Shown piece after piece: positions 24,983 to 33,977 of a DNA stretch of 40,046 bases. Position 1 is the stretch's first letter. Each line of letters begins with the position of its first letter. Made by a program: the position numbers and the translations under genes. The stretch comes from Deltaproteobacteria bacterium (GTDB lineage: Bacteria > Desulfobacterota > Syntrophia > Syntrophales > UBA2210): positions 1 through 40,046 of the forward strand of contig JAFDBG010000040.1 of the NCBI GenBank assembly GCA_019313385.1. Reading direction: 5' to 3'. The notes under the pieces are model-generated. The model made no database searches and was not told the DNA's origin. It saw nothing but the letters and a program-made list of their open reading frames with translations.

Positions 24983-26701
24983 TCAGGGCGCTGACGCGTC
25001 CTTCATCTTGAGCTGGATGCTGCTCTTCCCGCTCCAGTGGTTTATCTGGGGAGTAAAGACTATATCTACAGTTGATCCGGAAAGAAGATCGGAAAAATGC
25101 CCCCCGTTGAACCATATGGTATCGTAACGCGCACGGTCTCCACTTGCGCGCATTTTCAGATGATTGTTTCCGACTGTCGCAGGGAATGATATCTTTATAT
25201 TTTTCGCGCAAAGGACGGGTTCGGGGTTCATGCTTCCAAAGGGGGCCAGCATTTCGATCTGAGAGATGAGATTGTAATCTATTTCCTTCAGACCGCACAG
25301 GGCATCTATGGCAGTCTTCGGAATTGGTGTTTCATCGCCGATATCTTCACTCGCCGCCCTGCTCAATGTCTTAGAGAATGCTTCTATATCTTCCTCTCTT
25401 ATGGAGATACCGGCCGCGTATCTGTGGCCGCCATATGAAAGGAGCAGGGAAGAACATTTCTCAAGCCCACCATACAGATTAAATTCAAGGATGCTCCTGC
25501 CTGATCCTTTTCCGATACCATCTTTTATGCTTATCAGTATGGCGGGTTTGTAATACCTCTCCACAAGCTTTGAAGCCACTATGCCTATGACGCCAGGGTG
25601 CCATTTATGGGATGCAAATACAAGGGAGTTTACCTTATCAATATCAATGTTTGTATCTATATCCTCAAGTATCTCATTAAGGATGATCTTTTCCATGCCC
25701 TGACGTTTCCTGTTGTATGAATCGAGGCGTTGGGCAAGTATTGCAGCTTTGTCTTCATCCTCCGTCAGGAGCAGTTCCACCGCATCTTCCGGGGCGCCTA
25801 TTCTGCCGGCGGCATTGATTCGGGGAATGAGTTTGAATGCCGCCGACTCGGAGCTGACGGTTTCATTTCCCACATCGCTTACCGTCATCAGCGCTTTGAG
25901 ACCGACCCTTTCGGCATTGTTTGCCACGCCGAGTCCTATCTTTGCGAGGATCCGGTTCTCGTCTTGCAACGGCACAATATCACCGATGGTTCCGATGGCA
26001 ACCAGATCCAGATATTTCATGAGATTCGGGCATTTTATGTCTTTCCAGAAGCCCAGATCGCGGAGTCTTCCACGGAGGGCAATCAGTAAATTGAAGGCGA
26101 CTCCCACTCCGGCGAGAGATTTGAAGGGAAAGGAACAATCACCGCGATGGGGGTTGATTACAGCGCTACAGGCGGGCAGGATATCGGGAACCTCATGATG
26201 GTCTGTTACTATAACATCAATACCCGAAGATGCCGCATAGGTTATTTCTTCATGGTTGGAGATGCCGCAGTCCACGGTTATGATAAGTTTTGTTCCATCT
26301 TTCCTGAATTTGTCGATTGCCGCTTTGCTGAGACCATATCCCTCTTCAATCCTTTCCGGGATATAATATGCTACATCATCGTGGACTTCCCTGAGAAATT
26401 TCACGAGAATTACCGTGGATGTTATGCCGTCCGCGTCATAATCGCCATAAACGACAATTTTTTCTTTCCCGGAGATCGCTTCCACCATCCTGTCGACACC
26501 CCTTTCCATGTCTTTCATAAGGAGGGGGTTGTGCAGCTGTTTCAGGGAAGGGAACAGAAATTCCTTGGCATCATCAATGGTCGTTATGCCTCGGTTGACC
26601 AATATCTGCGCTACAACAGGGCTGATTTCCAGCTCTCTGGTCAGGAGAAACTGGGCTTCTGTGTTGGTGTCCGGAAATTTCCAGTGGGTGATTGGCAGCA
26701 T
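24983..26701 (-). CDS. recJ: Single-stranded-DNA exonuclease RecJ
   Basis: A 572-aa 5'-3' ssDNA exonuclease used in recombination and mismatch/base-excision repair. DHH-domain motifs: VYGDYDADG (84-92), DCGISNHEE (144-152), TDHHE (166-170), NPHR (183-186). DHHA1 domain: KWHPGVIGIVASKL, GSGRS and SYGGHRYAAG. The OB-fold C-terminus is present. Length is normal. AGGAAAAAC precedes ATG 26701. It is convergent with the PaaK-like gene, stops being only a few bases apart. Confidence 0.96.
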   Translation of the reverse strand: MLPITHWKFPDTNTEAQFLLTRELEISPVVAQILVNRGITTIDDAKEFLFPSLKQLHNPLLMKDMERGVDRMVEAISGKEKIVVYGDYDADGITSTVILVKFLREVHDDVAYYIPERIEEGYGLSKAAIDKFRKDGTKLIITVDCGISNHEEITYAASSGIDVIVTDHHEVPDILPACSAVINPHRGDCSFPFKSLAGVGVAFNLLIALRGRLRDLGFWKDIKCPNLMKYLDLVAIGTIGDIVPLQDENRILAKIGLGVANNAERVGLKALMTVSDVGNETVSSESAAFKLIPRINAAGRIGAPEDAVELLLTEDEDKAAILAQRLDSYNRKRQGMEKIILNEILEDIDTNIDIDKVNSLVFASHKWHPGVIGIVASKLVERYYKPAILISIKDGIGKGSGRSILEFNLYGGLEKCSSLLLSYGGHRYAAGISIREEDIEAFSKTLSRAASEDIGDETPIPKTAIDALCGLKEIDYNLISQIEMLAPFGSMNPEPVLCAKNIKISFPATVGNNHLKMRASGDRARYDTIWFNGGHFSDLLSGSTVDIVFTPQINHWSGKSSIQLKMKDASAP

Positions 26702-26812
26702 GTTTTTCCTGTCACGATCAGATTAGATCTGGAATATAGTTAAGGCACTGTATCATGTCAAGGAGAGATTTATTTCTTGATGTTTTAAAGGTTGAATGCT
26801 ACCACACTATAG

Positions 26813-27046
26813 ATGGAAGAAGGGGGTGTAATAAAGAGGAATCTGAAATTAGAACGCAGAAATATTGCGTATATCAAATATATTCTGGAAGGGTATGAAG
26901 GGCTCGCGACTATTACAACCGTTGACAGAGATAAATCGGTGATACAGCTTTCCATATTACCCGATTTTGCCTCCGATGTTGACGGAATACTTGAGGCCTT
27001 AAAAAGAGAAATAGCTATCTATGAGATTGATGAAGGAGAAAAATAA
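26813..27046 (+). CDS. DUF4911-like small protein
   Basis: A 77-aa protein with LERRNIAYIKYILEGYEGLATITTVDRD (given here as a landmark, residues 13-40) and LPDFASDVDGILEALKRE near the end. It resembles the DUF4911 family of short deltaproteobacterial proteins of unknown function that often sit next to recJ or exported proteins. The start at ATG 26813 has no good ribosome binding site. It is followed 2 bases later by the next gene, so the two form a unit. Confidence 0.7.
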   Translation: MEEGGVIKRNLKLERRNIAYIKYILEGYEGLATITTVDRDKSVIQLSILPDFASDVDGILEALKREIAIYEIDEGEK

Positions 27047-27048
27047 TA

Positions 27049-27465
27049 ATGAAAAGATTACACCTTTGCTTTTTAATCACGCTGTTTGTTCCTTTTATTC
27101 TGGGTATGGGCTCTTCTATTACAGGTGATGATTCTCTGGACAAGATTCCCGTTACTGAAAAGAAGTTTAGCGCCACCTTTGTTGATCAGATGGATATCGT
27201 TGCCAGGTGTACAGATGTAAGCATAGAGGGGAAGACCTTTGTCGAGGGAATGAAGGGAGAGGGTACCTACACGATTCCCTTTGAAGAAATTAAAAGCGTC
27301 AGGTTCTTTTTGAAAGATGGGAAGCTTAAGGGTTTAATACTCCTGAGAAACAACAGCAGAGATGAACTGATCCTCAATAAAGATTACAAGGTGTATGGCA
27401 GGACAGGTCACGGAACATTTCAGATAGGTGTTTCGGATCTTAAGAAGATGGTAATGGGTGAATAG
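27049..27465 (+). CDS. Small exported protein, unknown function
   Basis: This 138-aa protein has a signal peptide (MKRLHLCFLITLFVPFILGMG, about 1-21, with no lipobox Cys). The mature domain is beta-rich, with KFSATFVDQMDIVARCTDV, GTYTIPFEEIKSVRF and YGRTGHGTFQIGVSDLKKM. I do not recognise the family. GAAGGAGAAAAATAAT gives a good ribosome binding site inside the end of the DUF4911-like gene, so the two are coupled. Confidence 0.75.
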   Translation: MKRLHLCFLITLFVPFILGMGSSITGDDSLDKIPVTEKKFSATFVDQMDIVARCTDVSIEGKTFVEGMKGEGTYTIPFEEIKSVRFFLKDGKLKGLILLRNNSRDELILNKDYKVYGRTGHGTFQIGVSDLKKMVMGE

Positions 27466-27486
27466 TTCTAAGACAACAGAACGGAG

Positions 27487-27517
27487 GTATTCGCCTGGCT
27501 AGTTGTCAGGCGAATAC
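27487..27517. terminator. Perfect 11-bp hairpin between convergent genes
   Basis: GTATTCGCCTG (27487-27497) pairs perfectly with CAGGCGAATAC (27507-27517), loop 9 nt. It lies between the exported-protein stop and the rpmB stop. Neither strand has a clear T-run after it, so a bidirectional terminator is only likely. Confidence 0.55.
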
Positions 27518-27529
27518 ATGACGTAATTA

Positions 27530-27727
27530 TCAGACAGCCTTTTTAACGGCTCCGGAACGCAGGCACCGTGTACATACCTTCATTCTCTTTACTGCTCCGG
27601 TCTTTGAATTCACAATGCGCAGTTTCTGAAGATTGGGATACCAGACCTTCTTTGTTTTGTTGTGCGCGTGACTTACACTGTTTCCTGTTACGGGTCCTTT
27701 GCCGCAGACCTCACAAAATCGAGACAT
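27530..27727 (-). CDS. rpmB: 50S ribosomal protein L28
   Basis: A 65-aa L28 with the zinc-binding form: CEVCGKGP (5-12) and CTRC (52-55). Also typical are [17 protein letters not shown] and PNLQK. It is part of the large ribosomal subunit. GAAAGGAGTTTATTTATT precedes ATG 27727. It is monocistronic here; the usual partner rpmG is not adjacent. Confidence 0.97.
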   Translation of the reverse strand: MSRFCEVCGKGPVTGNSVSHAHNKTKKVWYPNLQKLRIVNSKTGAVKRMKVCTRCLRSGAVKKAV

Positions 27728-27850
27728 AATAAATAAACTCCTTTCAAGAAAATCAGGTCATCTCCTAAACTATATCCGGGACTTTTGCAAGTATTTTTTT
27801 GGTATTGCTTCAAATACCCGCCCTTAAATCCGGCAATCAGAACAGTGGTG

Positions 27851-29155
27851 CTAATTCTTCATCAATACTGGCTGCCCCGTTGCTTCAAGGACACGCATCC
27901 ACAAGTTGCCCCCTGTATCTACTTTTCTGCGGAACGCCACCGTTTTAAGCGGTAGGTGGACATATTCTCCATTGAAAAGGCCTACCACCATTCCCGTTTT
28001 TCCCGCCATTCCGGCATGCACTGCAAGCTGGCCCAGAAGTTCACAGTATATGCTGTCGCTCGCGTTGGCGGAAACGCTTCGTATGATATAACCGGGATCG
28101 ATATATTTGAGGTTGATTTCCAGTCTCTTCTTCTTAAAGTATTCTTCGATCCTTGCCTTTAGGTATATACCTATATCACTGAGTCTGACATTCCCTGACG
28201 CGTCAGTCTGCTTCAAGCCTCTGTCGGCACAAAGGTCCTGTCCGGCGCCTTCGGCTACAAGTATAACGGCATGTTTCCTCTTCTCAAGGCGTTTTTCCAA
28301 TGTTTTGAACAGGCCTTGTTCACCTTCCAGATCAAAGGGCACCTCAGGTATCAGGGCGATATTGACGTCATTTTGCGCGAGGGAGGCGTTAAGCACGATA
28401 TGGCCCGATTCCCTTCCCATTATCTTTACCAGGCCTATTCCCATGGGCGCGCCTTTTGCCTCCACATGGGCGCATTGAATCGCGTTAACCACCATGGATA
28501 TTGCCGTATCAAATCCAAAGGTTTTGTCAATCAGGTTCAGGTCATTATCTATGGTCTTGGGTATGCCGATGACGCTTATCTTTAAATTTCTTTTGTTGAT
28601 TTCTTCTGTTATAAGATCAGCCGCCTTCATTGTGCCGTCACCACCTATGCAGAAAAATATATTGATGTTCATCCTGCACAGGGCGTCGACCATTTCCCCA
28701 ATATCCTGACTTCCACGGGATGAGGAAAGCATGCTTCCACCCAGCGTGTGTATGTCTTTTACAACTTCAGGCGTCAGACTTACCACTTCGTGGTGATATT
28801 TCGGTATAAGACCTTGGAAACCATACCTTATGCCTGCGATGTTTGTGACGCCGTAACGGTAGTAAAGCCCCATCACTGTCGCTCTTATTACATCGTTTAT
28901 CCCCGGGCTCAGACCGCCGCATGTAACAATAGCGGCTTTTACCTTTGAGGGATCAAAATATATCATTTTTCTCGGGCCGGCGACCTCAATAGAAGGAGAG
29001 ATTCCGCCAGCTGTTTGCGTGGAATCAAGGTTATGGAGGTAATGGTTGTAAAGAATGCGTTTGCTGTCTGGCGTAAAGTATCCCGATGTAACAGGTGATG
29101 GAACAGCTGGTTCTCCCAGTTCCTGAATCTTGAAGTCAGGAGTTTTTTTCTCCAT
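27851..29155 (-). CDS. 6-phosphofructokinase (plant/protist-type long group)
   Basis: A 434-aa phosphofructokinase that phosphorylates fructose 6-phosphate in glycolysis. Motifs: TCGGLSPGINDVIR (78-91), GGDGT (171-175) and PKTIDND (199-205). GGDGT, with Gly rather than Asp after GGD, points to ATP rather than PPi as donor. PKTIDND instead of PGTIDND is shared with plant and trypanosome enzymes. The 70-residue N-terminal extension is typical of that group. It is the last gene of the purM operon; the ribosome binding site GGGGGAAAA lies inside the preceding stop region, spacing 2 bases. Confidence 0.92.
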   Translation of the reverse strand: MEKKTPDFKIQELGEPAVPSPVTSGYFTPDSKRILYNHYLHNLDSTQTAGGISPSIEVAGPRKMIYFDPSKVKAAIVTCGGLSPGINDVIRATVMGLYYRYGVTNIAGIRYGFQGLIPKYHHEVVSLTPEVVKDIHTLGGSMLSSSRGSQDIGEMVDALCRMNINIFFCIGGDGTMKAADLITEEINKRNLKISVIGIPKTIDNDLNLIDKTFGFDTAISMVVNAIQCAHVEAKGAPMGIGLVKIMGRESGHIVLNASLAQNDVNIALIPEVPFDLEGEQGLFKTLEKRLEKRKHAVILVAEGAGQDLCADRGLKQTDASGNVRLSDIGIYLKARIEEYFKKKRLEINLKYIDPGYIIRSVSANASDSIYCELLGQLAVHAGMAGKTGMVVGLFNGEYVHLPLKTVAFRRKVDTGGNLWMRVLEATGQPVLMKN

Positions 29156-29157
29156 GT

Positions 29158-30585
29158 CTAATTTTCCCCCATCGCAAGTCTCGCGGCGTTTGTACCTGAC
29201 ATAATTTCTCCTTCAAACCCAAGTCCCGGCATAAGTATTCCCCCTGTGAGAAAAACATTCTTCAGGGGGGTCTTGCCGGACAGGGATGACATGCCGATGA
29301 TAGGCTTTTTCACTATGTATTTATTATTGATGGTTCTGTGGTAATCTCTTGATATATTTATGGACTGCTCCAGATCTATAAAGTCGAGGTTTTCTTTCAG
29401 AAAGGGGAGAAATGCCCCCAGATTTTTCAGCATGGATTCCGCGATCTTTTCCAAGTCACTGTTGTTGAACTTTGATGGGGGATTTTTGAGAAAGGTGGTA
29501 ACGCTCATAGCTCTCTTTCCATCAGGTGCCCGCAGGATATCTCCCGGCTCGCTCGTTTCCAGGAACAGGGGGCTGCCATTCTCAGCGGATTTGGTTTCGT
29601 CCGATATAACAACATATATTCCCATCTTTTCCGGGATACATCTGTCATTTACACCAAGATGTATGGTGAATGGATAAAGGGATGGTTTTATCCTGTCATA
29701 TTTTTTTTTGAATACTGAAAGACCTCTGTTTTCCTCCAGCAGAGAATCGAATTTTCCATATTTTGTGCTTACTATTATATTTTTACCATAGAGGGAAGGC
29801 ATATCATTGCCTTCCGTTTTCACGTCAACCTTGATGACCCTTTCCGTGTCCAGTGTCAGAGCGGAACACCTTTCTATAACGCCCCCATCTGCCTCGAATT
29901 TTTTTTTCAGTTTTGCCATTAAATAATGTTTGCCCCCCTCAGGGTAAGAGAGTCCATTTAAAGACAGAAAAAGCGTTTTTGCGAAGGAAATTGGACTTAT
30001 GTTGTGAGGGTCAAGGTTTGACAGGAGAAGAAGCTGAGCCTCCAATATCTTCTTTAGCAGAGGTTTTTTTCTGATATTTTCAAGGCTTGTACCAAAAGCC
30101 CTTTTCTTCATCACAATGCCGGGCATATTTCGAAAGAGGTTGATATAATCCCCCGTGGTCTCCGGCTGGAGGTGCAGGTCCTTATCGATCAATCCAGACG
30201 CAAAGGAAGCGATCTTTTCGATGGAACTGTAGAATTTTGCCAAGTTCCGGCCCTCACCCGGAAATTCACGCTCCATTTCCTTCAAATCCAAATCTGTATT
30301 ACCGAAAAGATCTATTCTGTGATTCTGGAAAATTATCTGCAGCGCGGGGTTCAAAACATGGTCTTCAGAGGTTATACTTAGATGAGACAATAACTGTCTG
30401 AAGACTCCGCCTCTGTCCATGCCGGTCCACGGAAGGGGGTCAATATCGAATATGTAGCCGGACTCCGAGAAGGAATCCGGAACATCATCCATGGTCAGAA
30501 GCAGTGCTTTCCTGCCGTGACTTGCCAGAACTACCGCTGCTATAAGAGAGCCCGGATCATTTCCTAATACAATGGTATCATACAT
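29158..30585 (-). CDS. FAD-dependent oxidoreductase, phytoene-desaturase-like
   Basis: About 475 aa. The N-terminal dinucleotide-binding strand is MYDTIVLGNDPGSLIAAVVL, where GxDxGS replaces the classical GxGxxG. The C-terminus VFLTGGILMPGLGFEGEIMS is the second FAD-binding segment of phytoene desaturase/amine-oxidase relatives. The redox substrate is unknown. I chose ATG 30585, 16 bases after the DUF523 stop; the frame is open from 30678 but would overlap that gene. It sits between DUF523 and phosphofructokinase, with near-abutting ends. Confidence 0.8.
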   Translation of the reverse strand: MYDTIVLGNDPGSLIAAVVLASHGRKALLLTMDDVPDSFSESGYIFDIDPLPWTGMDRGGVFRQLLSHLSITSEDHVLNPALQIIFQNHRIDLFGNTDLDLKEMEREFPGEGRNLAKFYSSIEKIASFASGLIDKDLHLQPETTGDYINLFRNMPGIVMKKRAFGTSLENIRKKPLLKKILEAQLLLLSNLDPHNISPISFAKTLFLSLNGLSYPEGGKHYLMAKLKKKFEADGGVIERCSALTLDTERVIKVDVKTEGNDMPSLYGKNIIVSTKYGKFDSLLEENRGLSVFKKKYDRIKPSLYPFTIHLGVNDRCIPEKMGIYVVISDETKSAENGSPLFLETSEPGDILRAPDGKRAMSVTTFLKNPPSKFNNSDLEKIAESMLKNLGAFLPFLKENLDFIDLEQSINISRDYHRTINNKYIVKKPIIGMSSLSGKTPLKNVFLTGGILMPGLGFEGEIMSGTNAARLAMGEN

Positions 30586-30601
30586 AGTTTCATCACCCGG
30601 C

Positions 30602-31069
30602 TCATAATCTATAAATTTCGGTTTCCAGCTCGGCCTTAATCCTGTCCGATGATATGACGCGGATGCCTTTCTTTGCAAAGAGGGCCGATGTAACGCCCGA
30701 TCCTCGTAAGATGGAGGCGTTTTTCTTTATATGGCAAACTCCGCAGGACGGACTTTTCTCTTTCATTATCGCGGTTGAGATTTCCAGTAGTTCCACGAGA
30801 CGCATCGCCTCGTTTGCACCTCGCAGGAAACAGTTCGTAACATCTCTGCCGGAAATATCAATAATCCTTGATCTTCCCTCAAGTACATCCAAGCCATCCC
30901 CGCCGCTTATCTCGGAGGGAGTGCGTGGTGTCGGGAGCCCTCCGATCTGTTCCGGACAGATGGGCACAAAGAGCTTTCTAAAAGTGGACGAAAGCAGCTC
31001 TTCATCAGGCCGATTTTCTCCATCATATCTGCAATTGAATCCAAGCAGGCATGCGCTTACAACAATCAT
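30602..31069 (-). CDS. DUF523 family protein
   Basis: A 155-aa DUF523 protein with conserved cysteines: VSACLLGFNCRYDG (4-17), PICPEQIGGLPTPR (about 36-49) and KSPSCGVCHIK (about 104-114). The Cys/His set suggests metal or Fe-S binding. Function is unknown. It starts one base after the purN stop, so it is co-translated with the purine genes. Confidence 0.9.
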   Translation of the reverse strand: MIVVSACLLGFNCRYDGENRPDEELLSSTFRKLFVPICPEQIGGLPTPRTPSEISGGDGLDVLEGRSRIIDISGRDVTNCFLRGANEAMRLVELLEISTAIMKEKSPSCGVCHIKKNASILRGSGVTSALFAKKGIRVISSDRIKAELETEIYRL

Positions 31070-31070
31070 A

Positions 31071-31733
31071 TTAAAACTTTTCCAGTGGCGGGTTGTGCAC
31101 GCGCGGTGTTTCCATTGTGCCGGAGTCTTTTATCTGCACCTTCCGCCCGTTAATCTGAAGTCTTCCCTCCGCGTAGAACTGGATTGCCTGAGAATAGATC
31201 CTGTGTTCCTCTTTCAATATTCTCTCTTGGAGGATGTCTGCCGTGTCATTGTCGTATACTGGAACAACCGCCTGGATAATGATAGGTCCGGTATCGACCC
31301 CTTCATCGGCGAAATGGACCGTGCACCCGGAAAACTTTACCCCGTAGTCAAATGCTTTCTGCTGAACATGAAGCCCCTGAAAAGAGGGAAGCAGCGCCGG
31401 ATGTATATTCATTATCCTTCGGGGGAAAGCCCTCAAGAAAACGGGGGTAAGTATTTTCATAAAGCCTGCCATGATCACAAGGTCTAAGGAATGACTTTTT
31501 AAAATGGCAACAGCCTCCCGGTCAAATTCCTCTCTTGTACTGAAATTTTCATGATCGATAACAGCCGTCGGTATATTATGGTTTTTTGCCCTCTCCAGTG
31601 CCCGAACTCCGGGGACATCACTTATAACCACACGTATAATTGCATCCAGTTTCCCCGACTCTATGTTGTCGATAATGGCTTGTAGGTTGGAGCCACTGCC
31701 GGAGACCAGCACGCCCAGATTTATTTTTTTCAT
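31071..31733 (-). CDS. purN: Phosphoribosylglycinamide formyltransferase
   Basis: This 220-aa PurN transfers a formyl group from 10-formyl-THF to GAR in purine synthesis. Visible: VLVSGSGSNLQAIID (about 8-22), VIMAGFMKILTPVFL, catalytic NIHPALLPSFQG (Asn-x-His), and HFADEGVDTGPIIIQ with the catalytic Asp. Length is normal. It starts 4 bases after the purM stop. Confidence 0.97.
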   Translation of the reverse strand: MKKINLGVLVSGSGSNLQAIIDNIESGKLDAIIRVVISDVPGVRALERAKNHNIPTAVIDHENFSTREEFDREAVAILKSHSLDLVIMAGFMKILTPVFLRAFPRRIMNIHPALLPSFQGLHVQQKAFDYGVKFSGCTVHFADEGVDTGPIIIQAVVPVYDNDTADILQERILKEEHRIYSQAIQFYAEGRLQINGRKVQIKDSGTMETPRVHNPPLEKF

Positions 31734-31737
31734 TTCT

Positions 31738-32784
31738 CTACTCGAATATTACGGCTGGGCTCTCTTCTATTCGGTTTGTAATATGACCGATTATGCAGGC
31801 TTGTTCTCCAAGCACCTTCAGATGATTAATGACCGCTTTCGAATCCTTCTCTGGAACGATAATTGTCATCCCGATGCCCATGTTGAATACCCTGAACATT
31901 TCGGATTCATCGACGTTACCCATATCCTGGATGATTTTAAAGATAGGAGGGGGCGTCCATCTTTCCTTAATTATAGTAACTCCACAGGATTGAGGTAGTA
32001 TTCGGGGAATATTTTCTGTAAGTCCACCGCCCGTTATATGGGCTATTCCCTTTATGTTAAAGTTTTTTATAAGATTCAGGACGGTCTTTACGTAGATTTT
32101 AGTCGGGCGGAGAAGTTCCATTCCGATGGAATCTTCAAGGCCATTTATATTATCATTGATATCAAGGCCGGCCTGTTCGAACAATACTTTCCGGGCAAGT
32201 GAATAACCGTTGCTGTGGATTCCGTTCGATGCCAAACCTATAATACTGTCACCCACACGGATTTCGGAACCGTCGATAAGCTTGTCGGATTCAACAACGC
32301 CTACACAGAAGCCCGCCAGGTCATATTCATCATCCTTGTAAAATCCGGGCATTTCGGCGGTTTCGCCGCCTATAAGCGCGCATCCTGCCTCAGCGCAGCC
32401 TTTTGCTATGCCTTCAACTACCTGCACACTCGTTTCAAGGTTCAACTTTCCAGTAGCTATATAATCCAGAAAGAAAAGGGGCTCAGCGCCCTGAACGATT
32501 AAATCGTTTACGCTCATTGCAACAAGGTCGATACCGATAGTATTGTGTTTGTCCATCATATGGGCTATCCCGAGTTTCGTGCCCACTCCATCGGTTGCTG
32601 AAACAAGCAGTGGATTTTTGTATTTATCGGCATTCAGGTGGAACAGACCCCCAAAATGGCCTATTTCTCCTACAGCTTCCTTGCGCAGAGTGGGCTTTAT
32701 GAGTGGTTTTATCCTATCAACAAAGGCAGCGGCCTTGTCGATATCCACACCAGCATCCCTGTACGATGTTTTTTTCTTTGTCAT
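31738..32784 (-). CDS. purM: Phosphoribosylformylglycinamidine cyclo-ligase
   Basis: A 348-aa AIR synthetase of the purine pathway. Markers: GVDIDKAAAFVDRIKPL near the N-terminus, SATDGVGTKLGIA (about 62-74), GGETAEMPGFY (about 139-149), GIHSNGYSLARK and AHITGGGLTENIPR. It is the first gene of the five-gene minus-strand operon with purN, DUF523, the FAD oxidoreductase and phosphofructokinase. AAGGAATTAAACATATC precedes ATG 32784. The upstream spacer (32785-33067) holds no gene. Confidence 0.97.
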   Translation of the reverse strand: MTKKKTSYRDAGVDIDKAAAFVDRIKPLIKPTLRKEAVGEIGHFGGLFHLNADKYKNPLLVSATDGVGTKLGIAHMMDKHNTIGIDLVAMSVNDLIVQGAEPLFFLDYIATGKLNLETSVQVVEGIAKGCAEAGCALIGGETAEMPGFYKDDEYDLAGFCVGVVESDKLIDGSEIRVGDSIIGLASNGIHSNGYSLARKVLFEQAGLDINDNINGLEDSIGMELLRPTKIYVKTVLNLIKNFNIKGIAHITGGGLTENIPRILPQSCGVTIIKERWTPPPIFKIIQDMGNVDESEMFRVFNMGIGMTIIVPEKDSKAVINHLKVLGEQACIIGHITNRIEESPAVIFE

Positions 32785-33014
32785 GATATGTTTAATTCCT
32801 TTCGAAATCTGATGGCGAAACCATTAAATCAAATTTATTAAAAGCCGATAATATTTTTGCTAAGCTAACATTGACAGCGTTTCTTGTAAAGGATTTTGGA
32901 GGCACATTTATATAGAAACGGAATATAATTTTGCAGATTGCATCGCTACACGAATGTGCAAGGTAAAAGAAGAAAAGGAGACAGCGCAATGGAAGGATGA
33001 ACTTCGCGCATAAT

Positions 33015-33040
33015 CGTGCAGGACAGCGCAGTCCTGCACG
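33015..33040. terminator. Perfect 10-bp hairpin downstream of the ACT gene
   Basis: CGTGCAGGAC pairs with GTCCTGCACG across loop AGCGCA. It lies 28 bases beyond the ACT gene stop and could end the minus-strand oxidoreductase operon, although T's after it are few. Confidence 0.5.
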
Positions 33041-33067
33041 CCTTTCGTTTGTCAGGCGGGGCGATAA

Positions 33068-33418
33068 TTATATATGATAGAGATCGTCACCCCACACTTT
33101 TATCCAGTTATCTTCCATGATTTTCAAGGTCTTCTTGACTGATACCACGCCCAGTATGACAACGGTGATGTTTCCCGTTCCCATGCAGGGGTATATGTAA
33201 TCAAGATTGACCTTTGAGTCCTTCAAAAGCTTTAAAACAACATTCATTCCACCAGGATGATTCGGCATTTCGCATGCTATAACCTGTTTTGTCTTTATCT
33301 TGTATCCCGCGGATTTCAACACATTTACAGCCCTGTTATCACTCAATATATCACTGATATCAGATAGCTGCCCCGGTACGTTGTTCAGCCAGAGCTCGAT
33401 TTGTTTTACCGTTTTCAC
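33068..33418 (-). CDS. ACT-domain protein with internal deletion
   Basis: A 116-aa tandem-ACT protein. The first ACT domain starts KQIELWLNNVPGQLSDISDILSDN (residues 5-28) and jumps straight to RAVNVLKSAGYKI. Relatives have about 27 more residues here (the second half of ACT 1, with the DT-x-F-G-I-L-R-L region). The second ACT domain is complete (ACEMPNHPGGMNVVLKLL onward). The deletion is in frame. GTG start overlaps the gamma-subunit stop (GTGA). ACT domains usually sense amino acids; this family accompanies 2-oxoacid oxidoreductases and PaaK ligases. Confidence 0.75.
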   Translation of the reverse strand: MKTVKQIELWLNNVPGQLSDISDILSDNRAVNVLKSAGYKIKTKQVIACEMPNHPGGMNVVLKLLKDSKVNLDYIYPCMGTGNITVVILGVVSVKKTLKIMEDNWIKVWGDDLYHI

Positions 33419-33963
33419 CGTGAATCTCCCCTTAGAATATATTCAGCGCCCCTGTCCAGACCCTTGCGATTCAATTTCATTACGCTGGCTTTCCCGCCCT
33501 TCACGATTTCTGAAAGCCCGTTCATTATTGAGTCAAGAGATGTTATCTTTGTATGTGCTACAAATGCCCCCAGCATAATCATATTTACAACACGTTCACT
33601 GCCCAGATCCTTCGCGATGTCAATGGCAGGTATCCTTATGGCAGTCAGGTCGTTCCTGGTCAGCTCCCTGTCCACATGATTTGAATTGAGGAGGATAACA
33701 CCACCTTCTCGCATTGCGCCTTCATATTTCAGCAGAGAAGGTTTGTTCATAATTACCGCGAAATCGGGTGAAGACGCTACAGGGGAGAAGATCTCTTCAT
33801 CCGACACAACGACCGTACAATTTGCAGTGCCTCCACGCATCTCCGCGCCGTAGGCAGGGAGGTAGGTTACTTCTCTGCCGTCACGCATTGCCGCTACCGC
33901 GAAGACATAACCCATCATCAGGACACCCTGTCCACCGAATCCCGCAAAGACAGTTTTCTTCAT
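33415..33963 (-). CDS. 2-oxoacid:ferredoxin oxidoreductase, gamma subunit
   Basis: This 182-aa gamma subunit of the VOR/KOR class has FAGFGGQGVLMMG (about 6-18), YLPAYGAEMRGGTANCTVV (about 36-54) and PDFAVIMNKPS. It completes the alpha-beta-gamma-delta enzyme that oxidatively decarboxylates 2-oxoacids to acyl-CoA with reduced ferredoxin. ATG 33963 follows AAAGGG; TTG 33972 is the longer option. It looks intact. Confidence 0.92.
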   Translation of the reverse strand: MKKTVFAGFGGQGVLMMGYVFAVAAMRDGREVTYLPAYGAEMRGGTANCTVVVSDEEIFSPVASSPDFAVIMNKPSLLKYEGAMREGGVILLNSNHVDRELTRNDLTAIRIPAIDIAKDLGSERVVNMIMLGAFVAHTKITSLDSIMNGLSEIVKGGKASVMKLNRKGLDRGAEYILRGDSR

Positions 33964-33977
33964 AAGAGCCAACCCTT

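Noticed and set aside
32792-32989. 65-aa minus-strand frame upstream of purM
   Set aside because: No ribosome binding site, no family resemblance, and it occupies the likely promoter region of the pur operon.
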